This document shows positions 37,679-44,731 of a stretch of DNA of 64,000 bases, one piece after another (the first letter of the stretch is position 1; each line of letters opens with the position of its first letter). The stretch covers positions 75,807 to 139,806 of the forward strand of contig JAJEGI010000015.1 of the NCBI GenBank assembly GCA_022819945.1. The letters run 5' to 3'. The translations under genes were made by a program, and so were the position numbers. The notes beneath the pieces are model-generated. The model was not told the origin of the DNA. It ran no database searches and was given only the letters and a program-made list of their open reading frames with translations. Origin of the DNA: Candidatus Poribacteria bacterium (GTDB lineage Bacteria > Poribacteria > WGA-4E > WGA-3G).

Positions 37679-37765
37679 GGTTTTCCTCTCTATATGTACA
37701 CTCGGAACTTTTGGCATCATCTAAAAGCCAAAAATCCGCTGTCTAAAATTCGGTTGATACTTGTT

Positions 37766-38269
37766 TCAAGCAGACTCTGTTGTATCTTCAGCCTCTGCGG
37801 CATCATCTGTCACGTCTTCGTCTACAGTTTCTGTGTCATCATCTGCAGCTTCTATGTTATTATCTGTCGCATCTTCGGATTTATCTTCAGCTGCTGCTTC
37901 CACCTCACTGTCCGATGTTGGTTCCTCTGCTTCGGGTGTAGGTTGTTCTGCTTCGGCGGCTAATTCGGCTTTTAACTTATCTATATCGTCTTCGTATTGA
38001 ACGATCATATAGCGCAGAATCGATTCAATGACATGCAAAGATTGGTTTAATTGTGCGACAAAACTGGGGGCACTCTCAAAAATATAGAGCACATAATAGC
38101 CTTCATTCCGTTTTTGGATTGGATAGGCAAGTCGCTTCTTTCCCCAGGGATCAATTTTTATAATTGCCCCACCACTTTCGATGATATCCTTTACCTGATT
38201 CGTAAGTGCTTCTGCTTCGTTTTCATCATGGTCAGGCGTAATGATAAGCAGGAGTTCATAAGGTTTCAA
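37766..38269 (-). CDS. rpsF: 30S ribosomal protein S6 with acidic C-terminal tail
   Basis: A 167-residue S6. The core (KPYELLLIITPDHDE, GKKRLAYPIQKRNEGYYVLY) covers residues 1-100. The last 65 or so residues are extremely rich in Glu/Asp/Ala/Thr (EDTTESA end), far longer than the usual S6 tail. The only family-compatible start is TTG at 38269; an in-frame stop lies upstream and the nearby ATG is out of frame. AGAGAGG lies about 10 nt before it. Confidence 0.93.
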   Translation of the reverse strand: MKPYELLLIITPDHDENEAEALTNQVKDIIESGGAIIKIDPWGKKRLAYPIQKRNEGYYVLYIFESAPSFVAQLNQSLHVIESILRYMIVQYEDDIDKLKAELAAEAEQPTPEAEEPTSDSEVEAAAEDKSEDATDNNIEAADDDTETVDEDVTDDAAEAEDTTESA

Positions 38270-38316
38270 ATTTTCATGCCTCTCTTCGGACTGATGGCTC
38301 CACTACTATAATTCGT

Positions 38317-38401
38317 ACTTACGCATTCCGCTTTGCTGGCGGCGTTTAAAACCCCGCCAGCAGTACGTAATACGCGGGTTATCATAGAAAAATGCGTAAG
38401 T
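38317..38401. mobile_element. 85-bp MITE-like repeat, copy A
   Basis: Perfect 11-bp terminal inverted repeats, ACTTACGCATT (38317-38327) and AATGCGTAAGT (38391-38401). The interior holds a hairpin, GCTGGCGG ... CCGCCAGC. Copy B at 38661-38749 shares the interior (ATTCCGCTTTGCTG, ACCCCGCCAGCA). No clear target-site duplication is seen. It lies between rpsF and its promoter, so it would be part of the transcribed leader. Confidence 0.65.
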
Positions 38402-38523
38402 CCTGATAATAAAAGCAGGGAGCAGAGATTAATAAATATAAGTTAACGCCATCCGATGTCCGCACATTGAAAGTGCGATTACAGGTTCAGATGGAATTCT
38501 ATGCGTCAATTTTAGTTTATATA

Positions 38524-38552
38524 ATTATACCACATTTTGATTTGTATATCAA
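38524..38552 (-). promoter_or_regulatory. Sigma70-type promoter of the rpsF-ssb-rpsR-rplI-dnaB operon
   Basis: On the minus strand: TTGATA (38552-38547), 17-nt spacer, TATAAT (38529-38524). It is about 250 nt upstream of the rpsF start. The same arrangement occurs for guaB. MITE copy A lies in the leader. Confidence 0.72.
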
Positions 38553-38660
38553 CCAAAAACCGCGTTTTTTTTCGCTATTAGTCGTCAGCCATCAGTATGC
38601 TTCGCAGTGAGAACAATCAGGGGAATAGTTATCGGTTTTCAGTTGTCAGTAGTCAATTCA

Positions 38661-38749
38661 GGACTTAGGCATTTTTCTATGATAACCTATGTATTCCGCT
38701 TTGCTGACGGGGTTTTAAACCCCGCCAGCAAGGGGGGATGCGTAGGTCC
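38661..38749. mobile_element. 89-bp MITE-like repeat, copy B
   Basis: Terminal inverted repeats GGACTTAGGCAT (38661-38672) and ATGCGTAGGTCC (38738-38749) match each other with one mismatch. The interior contains GCTGACGGGG and CCCCGCCAGC, as in copy A. The phrase TTTTTCTATGATAACC is inverted relative to copy A. It abuts the 3' end of the following methyltransferase gene. Confidence 0.6.
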
Positions 38750-38766
38750 TATTGTTTAAATCTTGA

Positions 38767-39627
38767 TTAGGTTGGGAGTGTTGCGTATGCTGTCACGTGT
38801 AAGGGTAGGAAAAAGGGACGTTTTGATGTGATAATCTCCTGCCGAATGCGTGTGGCTAATGTATCCACATCCACCTGCGCTGCTGTAGCAAGTTCGTACT
38901 TTTCGAGGAGCGGAAGGAGGCTCTGAAAGATAGTCGCCATGTATCGGTAACCTGCCCATGTTTTAGCAGCGCCGATGGGAGACTCAAGATGCATCGTTGG
39001 TGGTGGCAATCCTGCATCAACAAAAGCCTGATAAAGCCCTATGCCCGCGTCGAGATGCGCCCCAGAATGCTTAAACACATCCAAAATCCATGTGATAAGT
39101 TGATTCATAAGTGGCGTATCTGGATGTAAGAAAGCAGGATAGAGCGTGTATTCGGGTTCTTGAAATGCGGCGATCCCACCCGGTTTTAAGTGCGTCATGA
39201 GGGTGGTGAATGCCGTGCCTGGGTCCGCCATATACATCAACACGAACCGTCCGACGATCGCGTCAAATTTGTGTGAAAACGCAAAGGTTCGCGCATCGCC
39301 TGCAATGAATTCAAGGTTCTGTAGGCCTGCTTCGATTGCCCGTTGGCGCGCTGTGTCAAGGATTTCCGCATTGATATCCACCCCAACAATCTGCCCTGTT
39401 GGTCCGACGAGTTCAGCGAGCATGAGTGCCACATCACCTGCACCACTACCGATCTCAAGCACCCGCATTCCCTTTGAAATCCCTGCTCGCTTACAAAGAC
39501 GACGGGTTGATTCTCCGTAGATTCTCGACTGTTCTATGAGGCGGTTTGTTTCGTGGGAAGTGCGCCCTAACGTATAGGTGGCATCCCTCTTTGAGGCGTG
39601 CAAGTGCTCTGTGTAATCTTTCGCCAT
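38767..39627 (-). CDS. Class I SAM-dependent methyltransferase
   Basis: A 286-residue methyltransferase. Motif I is VLEIGSGAGDVALMLAELVG; VGVDINAEIL and DAIVGRFVLMYMAD follow. The substrate is unknown. It is a clear paralogue of the gene 13 bp upstream (39640-40476); both begin with a TLGR/TMGR-SxEExxRLIEQS segment. They arose by tandem duplication. Confidence 0.8.
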   Translation of the reverse strand: MAKDYTEHLHASKRDATYTLGRTSHETNRLIEQSRIYGESTRRLCKRAGISKGMRVLEIGSGAGDVALMLAELVGPTGQIVGVDINAEILDTARQRAIEAGLQNLEFIAGDARTFAFSHKFDAIVGRFVLMYMADPGTAFTTLMTHLKPGGIAAFQEPEYTLYPAFLHPDTPLMNQLITWILDVFKHSGAHLDAGIGLYQAFVDAGLPPPTMHLESPIGAAKTWAGYRYMATIFQSLLPLLEKYELATAAQVDVDTLATRIRQEIITSKRPFFLPLHVTAYATLPT

Positions 39628-39639
39628 ACATGGCCCCTT

Positions 39640-40476
39640 TTACGTTGGTAGGGCGGCATACGCTGTGATGTGCGGCGGCAATAGGAGCGGTCGTTTTGAT
39701 GTCGTGACTTCCGCTTGAATTCGACCTGCGAGTGTGTCGATATCTACCTCTTCAGCCGTCGCAATGCCATACGCCTCCATGAGCGGAACGAGGCTCCGAA
39801 AGCTGTTTGCAAGATACTCAAACCCAGGCCAGCCCTCAGGACCGCCCATGGGAGCTTCAAAGTGTAAGGTAGGTTCAGGCAAACCTGCCTCAACGAATGC
39901 CCGGTAAAGTTCCATACCCATGTTGAGATGGGCACCTGAACGTTCAAACACTGTGAGCCCCCATTCAACCAGCTGGTTTATCAAAGGTGTATCCGGATGT
40001 ATAACCGTTCGGTAGAGCGCGAGTTCAGTATCCTGAAAGGCGACAATTCCACCCGGACGGAGGCGTGTTGCCAAATGCCTCAGTGCATCTGCTGGGTCTG
40101 CCATATAGAGCAGGACAAGTCTACCGACGATGGCATCAAAGTCGTCTGGGAGTTGAAGCGTTCGGACATCACCGGCAACGAATTCCACGTTTGAAAAACC
40201 GGCTGCCTCGGCGCGTTCTTGTGCGGTTTTGAGAACATCTGGGTTGACATCTACACCAACGACGTTTCCTTTGGGACCGACAAATTCAGCGACGGTGAGA
40301 GCGACATCCCCTGCTCCACTTCCGACATCAAGGACTTTCATACCTTTTGCGATACCGCTTCTGAGAAAAAAACGCCGTGTCACATCGTCATAAAGCTGCG
40401 ATTGTTCGATTAAGCGTTGGGTCTCTTCCTCACTGCGCCCCATTGTATATTCTGCGTCTCTGTTCTGATTGCTCAT
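39640..40476 (-). CDS. Class I SAM-dependent methyltransferase
   Basis: A 278-residue methyltransferase paralogous to its downstream neighbour. Motif I is VLDVGSGAGDVALTVAEFVG, then VVGVDVNPDVL and DAIVGRLVLLYMADP. GAGG nine nt before the ATG supports the start. The substrate is unknown. The two genes are separated by only 12 bp and are presumably co-translated. Confidence 0.8.
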   Translation of the reverse strand: MSNQNRDAEYTMGRSEEETQRLIEQSQLYDDVTRRFFLRSGIAKGMKVLDVGSGAGDVALTVAEFVGPKGNVVGVDVNPDVLKTAQERAEAAGFSNVEFVAGDVRTLQLPDDFDAIVGRLVLLYMADPADALRHLATRLRPGGIVAFQDTELALYRTVIHPDTPLINQLVEWGLTVFERSGAHLNMGMELYRAFVEAGLPEPTLHFEAPMGGPEGWPGFEYLANSFRSLVPLMEAYGIATAEEVDIDTLAGRIQAEVTTSKRPLLLPPHITAYAALPT

Positions 40477-40542
40477 TGTAATTTACCTCATTTCGGGAAA
40501 ATTGCGATGTCCAGGGACCTCGCGTTTTATAATTGCTAAGTA

Positions 40543-41745
40543 TTATGGGACTATTAATTGATGGAACTGTATCTTTCCATCTTTGATAGTATTGATAACT
40601 AAACTCTTGACAGCGTGTCGATTTTCATCATAGTGGGATAATACCGTTGCGCCGCTGTAGTCCTGAGTCGCCTCAATTTGATCTCGAATTGCAGCGGGGG
40701 TTAGGTCGGTTGTTCTACGCATCGCCTCAATGAGAAGGGTAGTTGCATCGTATCCGAGTGCTGCGGGTCCATCGGGTGCGATGCGGTATTTTTCGGTGTA
40801 AGCGTCAACAAATTGACGTGCTGCTTCGCTTAATTGACCGTCGGATGCAAAATGGTTCGCGAAGAAACTACCTTCAAGTGCCATCCCACCGATTTCAACT
40901 AAATCGGGTCGATCCCAGCCATCACCACCGAGAAAGGTCGCAGAGATGCCTATATCGTCAGATTTTGCCTGCTTAACCGCCAGTGGGAATTCGGATCCCA
41001 AGCCTGGTAAAAAGATAATATCAACGGCTGGTTCGACAGCAGCGATCGCCAACAACTGCTCGGTGAAATCTGTGGTGCCTGTTTCGTAAAATTGATGGAT
41101 AGCAACCGTGCCGCCTTGTGCAGTAAAGTCCTCAACGAAAGTATTCGAGAGCCCTTCCGAATATGCGTTGCCTATTTCCGTGAGGACCGCGGCTGTCGTT
41201 GCTTGCAATTCGTGTCTGGCAAAACCGGTCATTATACTCGCCTGATACGGATCAATGTAGGCACCCATAAATGAAAAGTTCCCATTTCGGGGAACATCTG
41301 GGTTCGTTGGGTAGGTTGTCAGCATAGGTATGCCGTGTTGCTGGGCAACTGCTCCGACCTCCACAGCCAACGAACTGTAATCGGGCCCCACAATTGCTGA
41401 CACGCCTGCAGCAATCAACGCCTCCGCGTGTTGCACACTGAGTGCGGCATCTCGCTTGTCGTCTCTAATGAGAAGTTCTATCGGTAGACCGTTGATTCCT
41501 CCTGCCGCATTCGCGAGGGTAACCGCCAATTCAGCACCATTCCGAGTTGTTCCGGGGTCAGGTGGACTGTAAATGAAACCGATTTTGACCGTAAGCGCGC
41601 TGTCAGCAGTCACTACTGCTTCGGGATCAACGACTCGTTGAATACGATCACAACTTAAAAAGAAAATGCTTAGTAAGAAGAATGAGATGAAAACTCCGAA
41701 GATAGCTATACATCTACGCACTTTTCTGTTCCGTTGAGATAGCAT
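40543..41745 (-). CDS. Branched-chain amino-acid-type ABC substrate-binding protein (LivK-like)
   Basis: A 400-residue periplasmic binding protein type I. After the N-terminal hydrophobic segment there is a Cys at residue 32 (FLSC), a non-ideal lipobox. The core is typical (KIGFIYSPPDPGTTRNGAELAV, VSAIVGPDYSSLAVEVG, GDGWDRPDLVEIGG, LGYDATTLLIEAM). No permease or ATPase of a Liv system is nearby, so it is an orphan binding protein. AAAGGA before the ATG at 41745 supports the start. Confidence 0.85.
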   Translation of the reverse strand: MLSQRNRKVRRCIAIFGVFISFFLLSIFFLSCDRIQRVVDPEAVVTADSALTVKIGFIYSPPDPGTTRNGAELAVTLANAAGGINGLPIELLIRDDKRDAALSVQHAEALIAAGVSAIVGPDYSSLAVEVGAVAQQHGIPMLTTYPTNPDVPRNGNFSFMGAYIDPYQASIMTGFARHELQATTAAVLTEIGNAYSEGLSNTFVEDFTAQGGTVAIHQFYETGTTDFTEQLLAIAAVEPAVDIIFLPGLGSEFPLAVKQAKSDDIGISATFLGGDGWDRPDLVEIGGMALEGSFFANHFASDGQLSEAARQFVDAYTEKYRIAPDGPAALGYDATTLLIEAMRRTTDLTPAAIRDQIEATQDYSGATVLSHYDENRHAVKSLVINTIKDGKIQFHQLIVP

Positions 41746-41814
41746 GAAGATTCCTTTCACGTTAGGAAGCAGCTGGCAGCCGCTTCCTAACACACATTGA
41801 GAGCCAGACGATTC

Positions 41815-44415
41815 TTAGAAACTGTAACCGACTTTGGTATACCAGAACGCGCCGCCAAACCCATAAGGACTGTACTCGCCGAAGGGTCTACCAACGATTG
41901 CGCCTGTAAAGTTTTCAATATTCGGGTCTGACCAAGTGACGTTATTGGGTTCAACATTGAAGACATTATTCACACCAACTGTGATTCCCAAGTTCTCCGC
42001 GAATGCGTAGTTAATCTCGAGATCCACCAAAAATGTGCCGCTATAGGTCTGTGCCCCGACAGCGTACTCATACCAAGGCCCGTAGTAATTAACGCGCCCC
42101 AAAATTCCTAAATTATCAAGCACATTTTGTGTTAACATAACGTTCCCACGATGTTTGGGGAGTCCATCTTCCAATAAGCGGACACGTGTGTCGTCTAAAA
42201 TATCTGTGTTGCGTTTGGTAACCTCAGTATCAGTGTAGTTATATGCCAGACTCACGGCACCTTTAGCGACAGGTGCTGTAAGCACAAGGTCAACCCCTTG
42301 GGTACTCGTTTCAAATTCATTGGTAAAAAATCGGAATTCCTGCAAATTCTCTGCGCTCGTAATACCTTCAGCTACGAGCTGCTGAATTTGTGCCTCAGTA
42401 ATATCTGTTCCGCGCAGGAAGTCTTTAGAGGGTGCCAATCGATCTTCCACCTTGATATTGAAATAATCTATTGTAACGCTAACAATATTATCACTAATAA
42501 TCGTTCCAACAGAAAAGTTTTTCGACTTTTCAGGCTCAAGTGCCTTACCCCCGACCAAGCCTGCAGCAGCATGTGTCGAAGGAATCGTTCCTTTATTGAC
42601 CAACGTATTATTTTCGCCGAATTCCGTTGTGACGTTAAAGGCGTTTTGCTGTCCTGGTGTCGGAGCCCGGAATCCGGTACTATAACTGCTGCGTATCCTT
42701 AGGTCGAGTTCAGGCGCAAGCGAAAGAAATTCCTTAAGCGTTTGGCTGAAAGCATAACTTGTTGCGACTTTGTAGTTGACTGTGCTGCCAAAATCATCAA
42801 AGTATTCACCTCGGATAGCAGCACCGATAATCCATGGATCAATGGGTTTTACTTCAGTTTCCAGATATCCAGCAAAATTAGCGCGTGTCCAAGTGCCTTG
42901 AGCAATATCACTGAAACCGGGAAATCCGTTTGAACCTGAACTAAATCCTTGGCTTGCGAGTGGACCAATCTCCCAAGATTCTTTTTGTCCCTGTACAATT
43001 TCAAAGGTCTCCGTTCGATATTCCGCGCCTGTGGCAAGGAAGACGATGTCATGCAATGGATAAGTCAGGTCAAGGTTAACGTTCGTATCGGCTTGAATAT
43101 AATCACCTGGATCGAATTCCGTCGGTGTGTCTGGTCCAAGGGAGGCATTCACGGTATTTCTAATAAAGAAATCAGAAGCATGGCGTCCATAAGACGCACT
43201 CAAATCCCACCCTAAATCCTCAGCGACTATTCCCTTCAATCCAACAAGGATGGATGCGTCTTGGGTGTCAGCACCGAAGCGAGGGGTAAACCCGCCGGGA
43301 AAAAGTTCTTGGAATGTAAAAAGATTCGGATCATCAATGACCTGTTGTAGAGCCTCTGGGTCTGGGACATTATCAGTTATCTTAACCACAGGGATTTCGC
43401 CTTCTCCAGCCAAACGTCCAACAAGCAGTGTCTCTCCGCCATCGTTACTAAATACAGCGGGTCGAGTATTGGGGTTTCGGAAATAGAACCCACCTTCAAC
43501 TTGCTTTTGAGCGTAATTAGCGTGACCGTAGAACTTAATGGCATCAATAGTGCTTACGCCATAGTTAGCAAAGAACTTGATGTCGTCTCTAATAATCGGA
43601 TGTCCCCACGGCTGAGCAGGATTAGCAACATGGCTATTGCCGGCAGCGGAAAGTGCGGCGGCATCGTCTCGTTGTACGGAGCGATCCGTCTCGTTCGCGT
43701 TACCGTATTCCAAACTGAGGTTTGTCCAGATATCTTCTCGTCCCAAACCGATATTCCCCGCGATAGAATAGATGAGCCCGTCACCCGGTTGATAAATACC
43801 GGGTTTGATTTCTAAAGACCCACCTTTATGGCTGTCTTTCAATTGTAAGTTCATTACACCGGCGATAGCGTCGGAGCCGTATTGCGCTGATGCTCCATCT
43901 CGGAGCACCTCCATCTGTTTGATCGCAACAGATGGAATAGGCGAAAGGTCGGCACCTTGCGACCCATCGGATAGTCCATTTCCGAGCCAAGTAATCACGG
44001 AGGCACGGTGCCGCCGTTTGCCATTAACGAGCAGTAACGTGTGATCTGGTGCTAACCCGCGTAGATTCGCTGGACGGACAACAGTGGCCGCATCAGCGAT
44101 TGGTTGTGCATTGATATTATAAGATGGCACTAAGTTTCTCAACAGGTCTGGCAAATCTGTGCTGCCCTGTTTGACGAAGTCCGCGCTTGGTAAAACATCA
44201 ATCGGGACCGCAGATTCAAGTACCGAACGCGGGTTTGAACGTGTCCCGACCACAACCATACTTTCAAGCGTTACAACTTCTTGTTGAGATGTTGCTTCAC
44301 TCGGTTCCCCTTCAGTCTCTTGTGCTACTGCCGTAGATGCCAAATCTATTATAAAAGCAGCTAAAACAATGGGCATCAGAAATAGCACCGTTTTAAAATT
44401 AAGTGCGACTTTCAT
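41815..44415 (-). CDS. TonB-dependent outer-membrane receptor
   Basis: An 866-residue receptor. After the signal peptide, a plug domain runs (about 50-190): VVVGTRSNPRSVLESAVPIDVL, NLRGLAPDHTLLLVNGKRRHR, LRDGASAQYGSDAIAGVMNL. The beta-barrel ends with the terminal aromatic GYSF. The ligand is unknown; such receptors import siderophores, vitamins or glycans. AAGGAG nine nt before the ATG supports the start. The paralogue 44732-47488 lies upstream. Confidence 0.92.
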   Translation of the reverse strand: MKVALNFKTVLFLMPIVLAAFIIDLASTAVAQETEGEPSEATSQQEVVTLESMVVVGTRSNPRSVLESAVPIDVLPSADFVKQGSTDLPDLLRNLVPSYNINAQPIADAATVVRPANLRGLAPDHTLLLVNGKRRHRASVITWLGNGLSDGSQGADLSPIPSVAIKQMEVLRDGASAQYGSDAIAGVMNLQLKDSHKGGSLEIKPGIYQPGDGLIYSIAGNIGLGREDIWTNLSLEYGNANETDRSVQRDDAAALSAAGNSHVANPAQPWGHPIIRDDIKFFANYGVSTIDAIKFYGHANYAQKQVEGGFYFRNPNTRPAVFSNDGGETLLVGRLAGEGEIPVVKITDNVPDPEALQQVIDDPNLFTFQELFPGGFTPRFGADTQDASILVGLKGIVAEDLGWDLSASYGRHASDFFIRNTVNASLGPDTPTEFDPGDYIQADTNVNLDLTYPLHDIVFLATGAEYRTETFEIVQGQKESWEIGPLASQGFSSGSNGFPGFSDIAQGTWTRANFAGYLETEVKPIDPWIIGAAIRGEYFDDFGSTVNYKVATSYAFSQTLKEFLSLAPELDLRIRSSYSTGFRAPTPGQQNAFNVTTEFGENNTLVNKGTIPSTHAAAGLVGGKALEPEKSKNFSVGTIISDNIVSVTIDYFNIKVEDRLAPSKDFLRGTDITEAQIQQLVAEGITSAENLQEFRFFTNEFETSTQGVDLVLTAPVAKGAVSLAYNYTDTEVTKRNTDILDDTRVRLLEDGLPKHRGNVMLTQNVLDNLGILGRVNYYGPWYEYAVGAQTYSGTFLVDLEINYAFAENLGITVGVNNVFNVEPNNVTWSDPNIENFTGAIVGRPFGEYSPYGFGGAFWYTKVGYSF

Positions 44416-44528
44416 AAATGAAGCTCCTTCATTATTGAGGTAAAAGACACCCTTATCTAAAACAAAATTTACTAATAACTCACTATAATACGCATCTATT
44501 ATAATATAAACTTAATATAAATGGAATA

Positions 44529-44551
44529 GGCGCGGTTAAAAAAACCGCGCC
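44529..44551. terminator. Hairpin, possible bidirectional terminator between the TonB receptors
   Basis: GGCGCGGTT, five A, AACCGCGCC forms a perfect 9-bp stem. On the plus strand TTT follows; on the minus strand the loop is T-rich and the flank AT-rich. It sits between two co-directional receptor genes and could end the upstream transcript. Confidence 0.5.
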
Positions 44552-44635
44552 TTTCGTGAGAAGTACATTTAAAACCTTCACAGAGTCATTCAGTTTTAAG
44601 AAATTATAGAGTTTCTCGTTCTTTTTTCAGGATCC

Positions 44636-44657
44636 GGTGCGGTTAGGAAACCGCACC
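44636..44657. repeat. Perfect 9-bp hairpin of a dispersed repeat family
   Basis: GGTGCGGTT-AGGA-AACCGCACC is a perfect stem-loop followed by TACTGGG. A diverged copy lies at 5372-5393. It lies in the 316-bp gap between the two receptor genes, which otherwise holds the hairpin at 44529-44551. Confidence 0.6.
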
Positions 44658-44731
44658 TACTGGGCCTGGGGGTCCAAAATTGAACTAAAAACCGGGAACT
44701 GAATGGCTCTGAAACCTTCATCAGAGAGGTT

